DNA from: an uncultured Erysipelotrichaceae bacterium
GTDB taxonomy: Bacteria > Bacillota_I > Bacilli_A > Erysipelotrichales > Erysipelotrichaceae
Reading direction: 5' to 3'
Assembly (NCBI GenBank): GCA_944325255.1
Contig: CALUZH010000014.1
Coordinates: 32,270-96,269 of the forward strand
DNA: 64,000 nt
This document shows, in pieces, positions 8,407 to 19,599 of this stretch. A program made the position numbers and the translations under genes. How positions within the stretch are numbered: position 1 is the stretch's first letter; the number at the start of each line of letters is the position of its first letter. The notes under the pieces are model-generated. The model was not told the origin of the DNA. It worked only from the letters and a program-made list of their open reading frames with translations, and did no database searches.

Positions 8407-9216
8407 ATGATTAAACGTTTTTATCTCGAAATAACCAATGCTTGTAACTTAGACTGCCCTTTTTGCGACAATGCCAAGGGGCAGTCTTTTATGTCTTGGG
8501 AAGCCTTTGATAAATATAGCGACCAAATAAAAGAAATAAGCCCCTATGTTTACTTTCATGTTTTGGGCGAACCATTAATGCATCCGCTTTTTGCCGAATT
8601 CATGCAAGCGGCAAGCGCTAAGAATTTAAAGGTTACAATCGTCACTAATGGCAGTCTTTTAAAAAAGCATCCCTCTATTTTGACTTATCCAGCCCTTTAT
8701 AAATTAGCTATTTCCATTCATAGCATTAAAAATCCCGACCGTGAATATCGAAACATTATCAATAACTTAATCGAAGATCCGCGAAAGGCCCATTTGGATT
8801 TACGCTTTTATGATCAATTAAATGATAATCAAAAAGATTATCTTATCGAGCTCAAAGAAAGATATGGCCTTAAAGAAACGAAAATAAAAGGCCAGTATTT
8901 ATTGACGCCTAATACCAGCCTGAGCAGGCAGCCGTTTTTCAAATGGCCTTTAATCGATGATCCCTTTAATTCTTCATATGGAACCTGCAAAGGTATAAAG
9001 GAAATGCTGGCAATCTTGGTTGACGGTCGTGTCACAAGTTGTTGTCTTGACCCCTATGGTCATAATCTTTTGGGTGACTTAAATAAAGAAAGTCTCTATG
9101 ATATTATTAACAGTGATCAATATAAAAAGGTCATAAACGATCTCAATAATAATTATCTTTCTTTGCCCTTATGCCAAAAATGCACTTATCATCAGCGCTT
9201 TACAAAAAGTTCATGA
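8407..9216 (+). CDS. Radical SAM protein with C-terminal SPASM-like cysteines, function unknown
   Basis: 269-residue iron-sulfur enzyme of unknown substrate. CNLDCPFC at residues 13-20 is the CX3CX2C cluster motif, HVLGEPLMHP the GGEP-like SAM motif, and VTIVTNGS the next strand. The C-terminus has cysteines placed as in SPASM auxiliary-cluster proteins (TCKGIKEM, VTSCCLDPYG, LCQKCTYHQRF). It follows the lysine importer ATPase by 9 bp with a weak ribosome site, so it is probably under the same riboswitch. Its 3' end overlaps the convergent methyltransferase gene by 25 bp. It is not lysine 2,3-aminomutase, which is much longer; no small peptide substrate gene is adjacent. Confidence 0.8.
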   Translation: MIKRFYLEITNACNLDCPFCDNAKGQSFMSWEAFDKYSDQIKEISPYVYFHVLGEPLMHPLFAEFMQAASAKNLKVTIVTNGSLLKKHPSILTYPALYKLAISIHSIKNPDREYRNIINNLIEDPRKAHLDLRFYDQLNDNQKDYLIELKERYGLKETKIKGQYLLTPNTSLSRQPFFKWPLIDDPFNSSYGTCKGIKEMLAILVDGRVTSCCLDPYGHNLLGDLNKESLYDIINSDQYKKVINDLNNNYLSLPLCQKCTYHQRFTKSS

Positions 9217-9890
9217 AAGACGATTGCCGAAGATGCTTCAATACCTAAGCTTACATTTGCCGCTTTCTTTAAATAGAATGTTTCATCCTTCATTTCTTTA
9301 TATTCACCATTAGCCAATAAGACGCTGAAAGGTTTATCAAATTGCGTCTTTTTTAATTCTGTGCCCTCATTGGCCAAAAGATAAAGCTTTTGCTTAGGAT
9401 AATCTTTAAGATAAGAAGCGATATCGTTATAAGCGACAATATTGGTATGAAAGATAGCTCCCATGCTGGCTCTGACGGTGCGGGGTGAAAAAAGATCGAG
9501 TCGGGAATCAATTAAAACGATATTCTTAAAATCAAAAGAAACCGCCGAACGTAATGTCGTACCCAGATTTCCTTCATCATCATAGCGATATAAAACAACA
9601 TGCTCCGCTTTTTTTAAGGTCTTTTTAAACTTTTTGAAAACGGCAATGCAATAACAATTTTCCTTAAGCGACAAGGCTTGAATTAAACGATTATCATAAG
9701 CGATGGGAATAGCATATTCTTTAGCCATCGCTAATAATTTATGCAAATAAATATTATCTTTGACATCCTGGCTTAAGTATATGCCGACAATTTCCTGCGG
9801 TATGCCTTTTAAAGCTTCCATTGTCAAAGACATGCCAAGAGTATAACTGAAGGGACTTTGAAGGGAATAATTTTTAAGTTCATTAATCAT
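9192..9890 (-). CDS. SpoU/TrmH-family RNA 2'-O-methyltransferase
   Basis: Probable rRNA or tRNA ribose methylase of the SPOUT fold, 232 residues. Motif 1 is EGNLGTTLRSA (about residues 106-116) followed by SPRTVRASMGAIF, motif 2 is LLANEGTELKK and motif 3 is NVSLGIEASSAIVFHEL. Motif 3 is degenerate: the usual IPM segment before it is missing. An N-terminal substrate-recognition domain of about 90 residues is present. The RNA target cannot be told from sequence. Confidence 0.8.
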   Translation of the reverse strand: MINELKNYSLQSPFSYTLGMSLTMEALKGIPQEIVGIYLSQDVKDNIYLHKLLAMAKEYAIPIAYDNRLIQALSLKENCYCIAVFKKFKKTLKKAEHVVLYRYDDEGNLGTTLRSAVSFDFKNIVLIDSRLDLFSPRTVRASMGAIFHTNIVAYNDIASYLKDYPKQKLYLLANEGTELKKTQFDKPFSVLLANGEYKEMKDETFYLKKAANVSLGIEASSAIVFHELFVKR

Positions 9891-9907
9891 GTCTTAATTA
9901 TAGGCAT

Positions 9908-9938
9908 ATAAAAAAAGGAAGGCAATGTGCCTTCCTTT
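9908..9938 (-). terminator. Intrinsic terminator of clpB
   Basis: On the minus strand AAAGGAAGGC / GCCTTCCTTT with a 5-nt loop and a run of T. The stem overlaps the clpB stop codon. Confidence 0.85.
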
Positions 9939-12486
9939 AATTATCTTCACGAATTATAAAGTTTTCGCCATCAACATCGACAAGAATATTCTTAGCTGCC
10001 GGATTGGCCAAGATATAACGGGCTAAGATCGATTCCACAGCTTTTTGAATATAACGTTTCATCGGTCTGGCACCATAATCAGGATCAAAGCCTCTTTCGA
10101 CAATTCTTTCTACCGCCGCGTCGCTAAAGCGTAAACTTACTTCATTTTCCGCCAAACGCTCTTTCAATTGACGGATAAACTTCAAAGCAATATCTTTAAT
10201 GACATGTTCATCAAGCGGATTGAAGATGACAATCTCATCAATACGGTTAATAAATTCCGGTTTGAATGTCGCTTTGACAATAGCCTCATAGGCCGCTTTC
10301 TTTTTCTCGGCATCTTTTTCAAAGGCATATTCACTGCCCAGATTAGAAGTCATGATAATAATAGTATTCTTGAAGTCTACGGTTACTCCCTTGGAATCGG
10401 TTATCCGACCGTCGTCCAGAATCTGCAATAAGATATTGAAGACATCCGGATGGGCCTTTTCGATTTCATCCAAAAGGACGATAGAATATGGTTTACGTCT
10501 GACCGCTTCAGTCAATTGGCCGCCCTCTTCATAACCGACATATCCCGGAGGTGCACCGATTAAACGGGAAACCGAATGTTTCTCCATATATTCGGACATA
10601 TCGATACGGACAATCTTGCTTTCATCATCGAAAAGCTGTTCGGCCAAGGCCTTGGCTACTTCCGTTTTACCGACACCGGTAGGACCTAAGAATAAGAAGG
10701 AGCCGATAGGTCTGGTGAGATCGGATATTTGGGCCTTATTGCGCAATATCGCATCGGTTACCAGGTCTAAGGCTTCAGCCTGACCCATAACCCGATTAGC
10801 CAAAATCTTATCAAGATTTAAGAGCTTTTCTCTTTCGGTCGACATCAACTTGCTTACTTCGATATGCGTCCACTTGCTGACAACTTTGGCAATAGCTTCT
10901 TCATCAACAATTTCCTGGATCATCTTTTCATTTTCCGCAATTTCCAAAGAAGCCAATTTCTTATTTAAATTCGGAATAGTCTCATATTGTAACTTGGCCG
11001 CTTCCTCATAGCGGGCCTCGTTTTGCGCAGTGGTAAAATCAAGTTTAGCTTTTTCAATCTCCGCCTTAATATTCTTTGATTCTTCAAGCTGACTTTTTTC
11101 TTTAGACCACTTGTCATACATCTTATCCTTTTTGACTTTGAGTTCTCGAAGTTCTTTGCGCAATTCTTCAAGACGCAATTTAGAGCGTTCATCGGTTTCC
11201 TTCTTTAAAGAAACTTCTTCAATCTCCAGCTGTCTTATTTTGCGGATAAGCTCGTCAAGTTCACTTGGCATTGAGTCCATTTCAACCCTGATGGCAGCAC
11301 AGGCTTCATCAATCAAATCAATTGCCTTATCCGGAAGGAAACGGTCGGTAATATAACGATCAGACAAAGTGGCGGCAGCAATGATGGCCTCATCTTTAAT
11401 CCTGACACCATGATGGGATTCAAAGCGGTCTTTTAAGCCCCGCAATATCGATACCGTATCTTCGACACTTGGTTCTTCGACAATAATCTTTTGGAAACGT
11501 CTTTCTAATGCCGCGTCTTTTTCAATATATTGACGATATTCATCAAAAGTAGTCGAACCAATACACTTTAATTCGCCACGTGCCAGCATCGGTTTTAAAA
11601 GATTGGCCGCATCCATGGCACCTTCGGTTTTACCGGCACCAACCAGATTATGTATTTCATCAATAAAAAGGATGACACCGCCTTCTTTATCCTTTACGGC
11701 TTTTAAGACGGCCTTAAGACGCTCTTCAAATTCGCCACGATACTTGGCACCGGCAATGAGTGAACCCATATCAAGTTCAATGAGTTCCTTATCTTTTAAG
11801 CCGAAAGGCACATCCCCGTTCATAATCCGCCAGGCCAAGCCTTCGACAATGGCTGTTTTACCGACACCCGGTTCACCGATTAATACCGGATTATTTTTGG
11901 TCTTACGGGATAAAATCTCAATCACCCGACGAATTTCTTCATCGCGGCCGATAACCGGATCGATCTTACCGGATTTGACATCATCAACCAAATTATGACC
12001 ATATTTTTCCAGTGGATTTAAGTTATTTTCCTGTCCTTGATCTTTAATCATAGTATCACCTCGCATTTCTTTTTCTTTAGAAAAAAGACTTTCCTTATCT
12101 AAACTGATATATTGACGAAGTTTTTGAGCCAAACTGTCTTCGGCAAATAATAGGCAGATGAAAAAGACAAAGGCTCCCAAATATTCATCGCCCCGATCTT
12201 TAGCTATCTTAAAAGCTTCGTTGAAAGTTTTATAGACCTCTTGGGAAAGATGCGGCTCTGTGCCATTATCAACAAGCGGTAAACGATTTAAGGCATCGTC
12301 AGTAGCAGTCCGCATTTTTTCACTTTGTCCCCCGGCTTTCTCAATGAAAGAAAGAATATCTTCATCATCTAAAAAAGCTTTAAATAAGTGGGCAGAAGTC
12401 AATTCGGGATTGTTCATCTCTTTGCATAAAGTAATAGCCTTGAGCAAAATAGCCTGTAATTTTTCTGTTAAATGTTCATAATCCAT
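9937..12486 (-). CDS. clpB: Protein disaggregase ClpB
   Basis: Hsp100 ATPase that rescues aggregated proteins with DnaK/DnaJ/GrpE. The 849-residue protein has an N-terminal Clp domain (1-145), the first AAA module with GEPGVGKTA and [14 protein letters not shown], a charged coiled-coil middle domain (about 400-520) that marks ClpB rather than ClpA/C, and the second module with GPTGVGKTE and the ClpB-type [21 protein letters not shown] ribosome site. A CIRCE operator sits just upstream of that site, so HrcA should repress it. It is last in the hrcA-grpE-dnaK-dnaJ-clpB block. Confidence 0.97.
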   Translation of the reverse strand: MDYEHLTEKLQAILLKAITLCKEMNNPELTSAHLFKAFLDDEDILSFIEKAGGQSEKMRTATDDALNRLPLVDNGTEPHLSQEVYKTFNEAFKIAKDRGDEYLGAFVFFICLLFAEDSLAQKLRQYISLDKESLFSKEKEMRGDTMIKDQGQENNLNPLEKYGHNLVDDVKSGKIDPVIGRDEEIRRVIEILSRKTKNNPVLIGEPGVGKTAIVEGLAWRIMNGDVPFGLKDKELIELDMGSLIAGAKYRGEFEERLKAVLKAVKDKEGGVILFIDEIHNLVGAGKTEGAMDAANLLKPMLARGELKCIGSTTFDEYRQYIEKDAALERRFQKIIVEEPSVEDTVSILRGLKDRFESHHGVRIKDEAIIAAATLSDRYITDRFLPDKAIDLIDEACAAIRVEMDSMPSELDELIRKIRQLEIEEVSLKKETDERSKLRLEELRKELRELKVKKDKMYDKWSKEKSQLEESKNIKAEIEKAKLDFTTAQNEARYEEAAKLQYETIPNLNKKLASLEIAENEKMIQEIVDEEAIAKVVSKWTHIEVSKLMSTEREKLLNLDKILANRVMGQAEALDLVTDAILRNKAQISDLTRPIGSFLFLGPTGVGKTEVAKALAEQLFDDESKIVRIDMSEYMEKHSVSRLIGAPPGYVGYEEGGQLTEAVRRKPYSIVLLDEIEKAHPDVFNILLQILDDGRITDSKGVTVDFKNTIIIMTSNLGSEYAFEKDAEKKKAAYEAIVKATFKPEFINRIDEIVIFNPLDEHVIKDIALKFIRQLKERLAENEVSLRFSDAAVERIVERGFDPDYGARPMKRYIQKAVESILARYILANPAAKNILVDVDGENFIIREDN

Positions 12487-12499
12487 ATATAACCTCCTT

Positions 12500-12526
12500 T
12501 TAGCACTTCATTATTAAGAGTGCTAA
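12500..12526. promoter_or_regulatory. CIRCE operator (HrcA site) upstream of clpB
   Basis: TTAGCACTT-N9-GAGTGCTAA, one mismatch from the consensus inverted repeat. It lies 14 bp before the clpB ATG, next to the ribosome site, so HrcA should control clpB separately from the hrcA promoter. Confidence 0.92.
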
Positions 12527-12540
12527 TGAAACGGCTTTTG

Positions 12541-12566
12541 AAAGTAAGGATTACTCCTTACTTAAA
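12541..12566 (-). terminator. Hairpin at the end of dnaJ (weak terminator or attenuator)
   Basis: On the minus strand AAGTAAGGA / TCCTTACTT with a GTAA loop overlaps the dnaJ stop. Only a short TTTC follows the stem, so termination is probably partial. Confidence 0.45.
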
Positions 12567-13691
12567 TTGACGCTTGAACTTTTCAAAAACGGATTCTTTC
12601 TTATTGCTGCGATTAGCTAATTGGCTATAAAGATCACGTTCTTCTTTAGTCAGTTTTTTCGGAATTGTTACTTCTACTTCGACATATTCGTCACCCCGAT
12701 TGTCGGAGCGCAAATCCTTGACCCCGTAACCCTTGATCCGCAATTGCTGATTCGGTTGGGTACCGGCTGGAATAGTCAATTCGACATCGCCATGGACTGT
12801 CGGTACATCGATAGTGCAACCCAGAGTGGCATCAATGGCCGAAATAGGTACTTTGATATGAATATTATTGCCTTCACGGATGAAATATTGATGAGGACGG
12901 ACATTAATTTCAATATATAAGTCACCGTTTGGTCCGCCGTTTGTACCTCTTTCACCCATACCGGCAACCCGGATTTGCTGACCGGAATTAATGCCGGCCG
13001 GAATAGATACTTCAACTTCTTCCCGACGATGAATATAACCTTCGCCGCCACACTTATCACAATGTCTTTTAATATGCTTACCACTGCCATGACAATCCGG
13101 ACATTCGGTAACTTGTTGCATAATACCGAAGGCCGTACGGGTTTGTCTGGTCACATGGCCTGTACCATGACAAGTCGGACAAGTTTCGATATCCGCACTG
13201 GAATATGCTCCTGAACCATGACAGGCATCACACATCTTATCAACATCAACATGGATGAGCTTATCAACCCCATGAATGGCATCAAGAAAGTCGATAGTCA
13301 TGGTCGTATAGCGATTTTCTCCCTTAGTCGGACCGTTATTTCGTCTTTGCCGATTACCGCCAAAGCCAAAACCGCTAAAGCCGCCCGTAAAGGATGAAAA
13401 GATATCATTCAAATCATCCATATTGAAGCCGCCAAAGCCGCTGCCAAAGCCGCCTTGCGAGAAGTTTCCGTCAACTCCGGCATGTCCGAAACGGTCATAA
13501 TTAGCCTTCTTTTCAGGGTTGGATAAAACTTCATATGCTTCATTTACTTCTTTAAATTTTTCTTCGGCATCCGGGGACTTATTAATATCGGGATGGTATT
13601 TTTTGGCCATCTGACGATAGGCTTTTTTTATTTCATCTTCACTGGCGCCTTTTGAAAGACCTAGCACTTCATAATAATCTCTTTTTGCCAT
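12558..13691 (-). CDS. dnaJ: Chaperone DnaJ
   Basis: Hsp40 cochaperone that delivers substrate to DnaK and stimulates its ATPase. The 377 residues show the J domain with the HPD motif in KKYHPDINK, a Gly/Phe-rich linker (about 75-125), four zinc-binding CXXCXGXG repeats ([32 protein letters not shown]) and the C-terminal substrate domains. GGAGG ribosome site. A hairpin lies between dnaK and dnaJ. Confidence 0.98.
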   Translation of the reverse strand: MAKRDYYEVLGLSKGASEDEIKKAYRQMAKKYHPDINKSPDAEEKFKEVNEAYEVLSNPEKKANYDRFGHAGVDGNFSQGGFGSGFGGFNMDDLNDIFSSFTGGFSGFGFGGNRQRRNNGPTKGENRYTTMTIDFLDAIHGVDKLIHVDVDKMCDACHGSGAYSSADIETCPTCHGTGHVTRQTRTAFGIMQQVTECPDCHGSGKHIKRHCDKCGGEGYIHRREEVEVSIPAGINSGQQIRVAGMGERGTNGGPNGDLYIEINVRPHQYFIREGNNIHIKVPISAIDATLGCTIDVPTVHGDVELTIPAGTQPNQQLRIKGYGVKDLRSDNRGDEYVEVEVTIPKKLTKEERDLYSQLANRSNKKESVFEKFKRQFK

Positions 13692-13717
13692 ATTAACCCT
13701 CCGTCACTAGTAAAGAT

Positions 13718-13746
13718 TTCATCCCCAAGCAGGGCTCAGGGATGAA
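13718..13746 (-). other. Hairpin in the dnaK-dnaJ intergenic region
   Basis: An 8-bp perfect stem, TTCATCCC (13718-13725) with GGGATGAA (13739-13746), has a 13-nt loop and no T tract. It may be an RNA-processing or stability element setting the dnaK to dnaJ ratio. Confidence 0.45.
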
Positions 13747-13750
13747 GATA

Positions 13751-15577
<1,827 letters not shown>

Positions 15578-16171
15578 TTATTCTGAAACTTTTACCATAC
15601 TGGCTCGCAATATGCGATCTTTCAACATATATCCTTTCTGCAAGACCTCAACTACCACTCCGGCCTTTTTGCCTTCTACTTTGGCCGTCATAATGGCCTG
15701 ATGGTAATTGGGATCAAAATCTTTATCCAAAGCATCAATCTCCGTAACACCTTCTTTATTAAGAGCTTCTTTAAGCTGACGATAAATCATTTCAACGCCC
15801 TTATAAAAAGCATCGTCTTCATCTTTCGCTCCCTGGCTTAAGGCTCTTTCGAAGTTGTCGATAACCGGCAGGATATCAAGGGCAAAGCTTTGAATCCGAT
15901 ACTTGCGACTGTTTTCCGCTTCCGCCTTCAGTCGTTTTTGCATATTCTCGGTATCGGCATAAGCTCGGGCATAATCATTTTTCAATTTATCGATTTCTTT
16001 TTCCAAATCTTCAATTGTCGCCCTTAGCTTGGTCGTTTCGTCTTCTTCGGGTATCGGCGCTTCTTCAGGAGAAAGTTCCACAACCTTCTCTTCTTCATCG
16101 CTCAAAACATCGAGATCTTTATTTTGATCTTCTTTTTTTTCTTCCTTAATCTCTTGCTTATCCATGAGCAT
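15578..16171 (-). CDS. grpE: Nucleotide exchange factor GrpE
   Basis: Releases ADP from DnaK. The frame has 197 codons; an AAAGGA box abuts Met1 and lies 6 nt before Met3 (16165), so the product probably begins MDKQEIKEEK (195 residues). The first 60 residues are acidic and disordered, followed by a coiled-coil dimer segment (about 50-105) and the beta-domain with PVIDNFERAL, DFDPNYHQAIM and VLQKGYMLKDRILR. It sits between hrcA and dnaK. Confidence 0.96.
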   Translation of the reverse strand: MLMDKQEIKEEKKEDQNKDLDVLSDEEEKVVELSPEEAPIPEEDETTKLRATIEDLEKEIDKLKNDYARAYADTENMQKRLKAEAENSRKYRIQSFALDILPVIDNFERALSQGAKDEDDAFYKGVEMIYRQLKEALNKEGVTEIDALDKDFDPNYHQAIMTAKVEGKKAGVVVEVLQKGYMLKDRILRASMVKVSE

Positions 16172-16177
16172 TCCTTT

Positions 16178-17200
16178 CTACTTATATATCTTTTCCAATT
16201 CTTTGGTAATAAAATCAAGTAAACCGATAATACGATCATACTGCATACGGTTTGGACCGACAACCATCAACTTGACCGTGTCTTGTTTACTGACCTTAAT
16301 GTCACTTGAAACTACAGCCAAATCATCCATCCAAACCAGCTCGGTTCCTTCGCTGGTTACAACCATCAGCGAATTTTCATCATCGTTATGACCTAAATTC
16401 CGCCATAAGCCCGGATCATCGAGCATCTTGACAAAATTCTTAAGTTTTTCGATATCATGAAATTCCGGCTGATAAAGCATATTGCCGGTGCCCTGAAAAT
16501 AAAGGGTTTCCGAAGCAAACTTTACAAAGGCTCCGGCAAAGGCATTAAATAACATCTCATGCCTTTTGACATTCTCTGATAAAATCGGTCTTAGAGCTTC
16601 GAGCCTTTCCGGCAAATCAATAATCGCCGTTCCTTTTAAACGATCATTTAAGATTTCCGTACAGGTCTGAATATCCTCTAATGATACCGCATCAGGGAAA
16701 TTAAATATCTTATTTTCGGTATGACCGAGATTGGTAATAAAGATACAAACCGCCGTCTTATCATCTATCGGGAAAAGTTTAAGATGTTCAAGGGTTTGCT
16801 TAGAGGCATCAGGTCCTAAAACCCCGCTGGTGAGATTGGTCATATCCGAAATAATCTTGCAGCTTTCCTTGATGGCATCTTCAACATCCATCGATTCTTT
16901 TTGGAAGATATTGCTTAAAGCATACTTAACTTCCTCTTCGACCGGCCGTTGTAAAAGATGTTCGCAATAAAATTGATAACCCTTGTTCGAAGGGACTCTG
17001 CCGGCTGAAGTATGCGGTTTTTCAAGGTATCCCATCAATTCCAAGGTCGCCATATCATTACGGATCGTCGCACTGGAATAAGGAAGTTTATACTTGTCGA
17101 CCAGCGTCTTGGAACCGACCGGCTCCGCTGTGGCAATGAATTCTTCCACGATGGCCTTCAAAATCTCAATTCTGCGGGCTGTCAACATGTTTTCTTCCAC
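16178..17200 (-). CDS. hrcA: Heat-inducible transcription repressor HrcA
   Basis: Binds CIRCE operators and represses the groE/dnaK class of heat-shock genes. The N-terminal winged helix (RRIEILKAIVEEF, VGSKTLVDKYKLPYSSATIRNDMA, TSAGRVPSNKGYQFY) is diagnostic, and a GAF-like dimer domain follows. The longest frame starts at a GTG inside the GGAGG box and is not credible. The ATG at 17188 (MLTARRIEIL) lies 11 nt after GGAGG and gives 336 residues of normal length. Two CIRCE-type repeats overlap its promoter, so it is autoregulated. Confidence 0.97.
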   Translation of the reverse strand: MEENMLTARRIEILKAIVEEFIATAEPVGSKTLVDKYKLPYSSATIRNDMATLELMGYLEKPHTSAGRVPSNKGYQFYCEHLLQRPVEEEVKYALSNIFQKESMDVEDAIKESCKIISDMTNLTSGVLGPDASKQTLEHLKLFPIDDKTAVCIFITNLGHTENKIFNFPDAVSLEDIQTCTEILNDRLKGTAIIDLPERLEALRPILSENVKRHEMLFNAFAGAFVKFASETLYFQGTGNMLYQPEFHDIEKLKNFVKMLDDPGLWRNLGHNDDENSLMVVTSEGTELVWMDDLAVVSSDIKVSKQDTVKLMVVGPNRMQYDRIIGLLDFITKELEKIYK

Positions 17201-17204
17201 CTCC

Positions 17205-17231
17205 TTAGCACTCCATATCTCTTATTGCTAA
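17205..17231. promoter_or_regulatory. CIRCE-like operator at the hrcA start site
   Basis: TTAGCACTC-N9-TATTGCTAA: one perfect half and one half with two changes. It covers the predicted transcription start and abuts the GGAGG ribosome site of hrcA. Confidence 0.8.
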
Positions 17232-17234
17232 CTT

Positions 17235-17263
17235 AATATAATACATATTATTAGCACTGTCAA
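17235..17263 (-). promoter_or_regulatory. Promoter of the hrcA-grpE-dnaK-dnaJ operon
   Basis: Minus-strand TTGACA (17263-17258), 17-bp spacer, TATATT (17240-17235). The -35 box lies within the upstream CIRCE and the start point within the downstream one. Confidence 0.8.
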
Positions 17264-17277
17264 TACTTGTGTGCTAA
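17251..17277. promoter_or_regulatory. Second CIRCE operator overlapping the hrcA -35 box
   Basis: TTAGCACTG-N9-GTGTGCTAA, with perfect outer arms TTAGCAC / GTGCTAA and consensus spacing. It forms a tandem pair with the repeat at 17205. Confidence 0.87.
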
Positions 17278-17337
17278 ATTTATTCATTTTTTCAAAATAA
17301 TTTAAAAACCGCTTATTTCAGCGGCTAAATAAACAAA

Positions 17338-17829
17338 TTAAAGATTATTTTTCCCGGTCAGTTTTAGTAAAACCTCATCTTTTATCGGCTCCGGAATAAA
17401 GTGTGATAAGTCACCTCCAAATAAAGCGACCTCCTTGGCAATCGATGAAGATAAAAAAGAAAATTCCGGTTTAGAAACCAAAAAAACAGTTTCGATATCC
17501 TTATCAAGATACATATTAGAAGTAGCTTGGGCCAATTCATATTCATAATCGGCTATTGCCCGGATACCACGAACCAGGGCATGACAACCATATTCCTTAG
17601 CGAGCTTTACCGTTAAACCGTCGCTGCTGGTAACATGGACATTTTTTAAATGACCGATACATTTTTTAATCATCATTTCCCGTTCAGCCGTTTTAAAAAA
17701 ACATTTTTTGCGGGGATTAAGCATAATGGCGACAATAAGTTCATCAAACATACCGGCCGCCCTTTCAATAATATCTAAATGTCCGCAAGTCAAAGGATCA
17801 AAGGTTCCCGGATACAAAGCCTTGGTCAA
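17338..17829 (-). CDS. coaD: Phosphopantetheine adenylyltransferase
   Basis: Makes dephospho-CoA from 4'-phosphopantetheine and ATP, the step before CoaE. 163 residues, normal length, with the nucleotidyltransferase T-x-G-H motif in YPGTFDPLTCGHLDII and the C-terminal SSSIAKEVALFGGDLSHFIP. It lies 3 bp after rsmD, the usual rsmD-coaD pairing of Bacillota. The final CoA step is supplied by the CoaE domain fused to MutM at 25-26.4 kb. Confidence 0.97.
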   Translation of the reverse strand: MTKALYPGTFDPLTCGHLDIIERAAGMFDELIVAIMLNPRKKCFFKTAEREMMIKKCIGHLKNVHVTSSDGLTVKLAKEYGCHALVRGIRAIADYEYELAQATSNMYLDKDIETVFLVSKPEFSFLSSSIAKEVALFGGDLSHFIPEPIKDEVLLKLTGKNNL

Positions 17830-17832
17830 AAA

Positions 17833-18372
17833 TCATTCCTCCTTCATAAAATAGTTTAATTGGCTTATGCCATAAGTTTTAATTTTTAATAAATTAAAAT
17901 GATCATATGGACAATCAATAGTTGTGCCCTTACGGTTTTCAATAATAAGCAAGCCCTTATTTTTTAATAGCCCATAATCTTCAAGTAAGGAAAATAAGAT
18001 ATCATAATCTTCAAAAGCATAGGGCGGATCAGCAAAGATGATATCAAAACTTTCCCCTTTTAAATGTTTTAAAAGACTCTGCCAATCCTCGTTATATACC
18101 TTGGCCTCAATAGCTAATTTTTGAAGATTGGCTTTTATAATCTTGCAAGCCTTGGGATTGATGTCATTAAAAGTGGCTTTGAAGGCTCCGCGTGATAGAG
18201 CTTCAATGCCGACAGCTCCCGAACCGGCAAAAAGATCAAGGAAAAACAGGCCCTCAATATCACCAAGACTTGAAAAAAGTGCCTCTTTGACCATATCTTT
18301 GGTCGGTCTGGTGTCCGCTCCTTCCAAGGTCATAAGATTAAGATGACGATATTTACCGGCTATTATTCGCAT
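17833..18372 (-). CDS. rsmD: 16S rRNA (guanine-966 N2) methyltransferase
   Basis: Methylates 16S rRNA during small-subunit assembly. 179 residues with the SAM-binding DLFAGSGAVGIEALSRGA, NDINPKA, and the catalytic DPPY motif in IIFADPPYAFED. It starts with the family's MRIIAGKYRHLNL. It overlaps the end of ftsW by 20 bp and is followed at once by coaD, so the three genes form one unit. Confidence 0.95.
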   Translation of the reverse strand: MRIIAGKYRHLNLMTLEGADTRPTKDMVKEALFSSLGDIEGLFFLDLFAGSGAVGIEALSRGAFKATFNDINPKACKIIKANLQKLAIEAKVYNEDWQSLLKHLKGESFDIIFADPPYAFEDYDILFSLLEDYGLLKNKGLLIIENRKGTTIDCPYDHFNLLKIKTYGISQLNYFMKEE

Positions 18373-19540
18373 ATACCCTCTTGCGATAACGGATAATCTC
18401 CGCTTCGGCTATGCCGATGGCAATCATACTGGCGACGGTACTGGAACCGCCGGAAGAAAGTAAAAGCAAGGGAACCCCGGTCAGGGGAATAAGACCGCTG
18501 ACCCCGCCAACGTTTAAAACAAAGTGCAAAACAAAATACATAAATACCCCGACAAAAGTCATCCGCTCCCGGGTATTTACGCTTTTAAAAGCATAGCGTA
18601 CAAGGGGTATTAATATCATGCCATATAAGACAACAACCGGAATAAAACCAAAGACCAAGCCCAATTCCTCAACGATTACCGGCAATATAAAGTCATTGGA
18701 AGGGTTAGGGAAATTCATATATTTATGAATAGAACGGCCATAGCCCAAACCAAATAAGCCCCCGGTAGCGAAAGAAACCAAAGACATGATTAAATGATAG
18801 CCGCTGTCATATTGATAAGCAAAAGGATCGGCACTGGATAAAAAACGACCAATTTGATAACCGCCAAAATTTGCCAAAAGAGCTGTTCCCAAAGGTGATA
18901 AAAGAAAGACAAAAAGGACAATAACCACAAAAAAGATAATCAACATCCGGTGTTGATAAAGCACAAATTCTTTTTTTCGCGGCACCAGCAACATCATATA
19001 GGCAATACCGAAAAGAACTAGGCCCGAACCGAAATCCCGCTGTACCACGACAATAATGCCGGTGAGGATAATAGCCATTATAAGTGCTGTTTTAAAATTG
19101 CGCCGATTTAGCTCTTCACCATTATCTTTAGCCAAAAGCTTGGCAAAAGCTACAATAATATATACTTTGGCAAATTCCGAAGGCTGAATAGAAAAACTGC
19201 CCAAGCGAATCCAGGCATAGGCGCCGCCGACAGCCCCGAAAAGCCGGGTTGCCAATAAAGCTGCCACCACAATAACAAAGCCGAATTTCACAATTATTCG
19301 CTCATTAAACACATAGACTGATTTCCGGGTAAAAAAAGCCATGGCCGCAACTCCGACCACCACAAACAGGAGTTGTCTAAAAACCGCCATGACAATAACC
19401 GCCATATCCCCGGCAACTGCTCCCATTTCGGCCGAAGCGATCATAAAAGAACCGAAAATCGCCAAAAATAAGACCGCTATAAAGATAAGCCGGTCACTGT
19501 AAAGCGGAAAAAGATGAAATTTAAAACGCTTTTTTTGCAT
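18353..19540 (-). CDS. ftsW: FtsW/RodA/SpoVE-family peptidoglycan glycosyltransferase
   Basis: SEDS polymerase for septal or side-wall peptidoglycan, 395 residues with about ten membrane spans. Seen are the periplasmic-loop motif GGAYAWIRLGSFSIQPSEFAK, the catalytic-region PSNDFILPVIVEELGLVFG and the C-terminal LTGVPLLLLSSGGSS. FtsW is preferred because it is not beside mre genes, but RodA cannot be excluded by motif alone. It is divergent from def and is followed by rsmD-coaD, overlapping rsmD by 20 bp. The ribosome site is weak. Confidence 0.88.
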   Translation of the reverse strand: MQKKRFKFHLFPLYSDRLIFIAVLFLAIFGSFMIASAEMGAVAGDMAVIVMAVFRQLLFVVVGVAAMAFFTRKSVYVFNERIIVKFGFVIVVAALLATRLFGAVGGAYAWIRLGSFSIQPSEFAKVYIIVAFAKLLAKDNGEELNRRNFKTALIMAIILTGIIVVVQRDFGSGLVLFGIAYMMLLVPRKKEFVLYQHRMLIIFFVVIVLFVFLLSPLGTALLANFGGYQIGRFLSSADPFAYQYDSGYHLIMSLVSFATGGLFGLGYGRSIHKYMNFPNPSNDFILPVIVEELGLVFGFIPVVVLYGMILIPLVRYAFKSVNTRERMTFVGVFMYFVLHFVLNVGGVSGLIPLTGVPLLLLSSGGSSTVASMIAIGIAEAEIIRYRKRVYANNSR

Positions 19541-19599
19541 ATCAACATTCTAGCACATTATCCCCCACATTTTAGGAAATATAGTATATAATAGGACTT

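Noticed and set aside
11603..11998. 131-codon plus-strand open frame opposite clpB
   Set aside because: Ser/Pro/Arg-rich composition typical of an antisense frame of a conserved gene.
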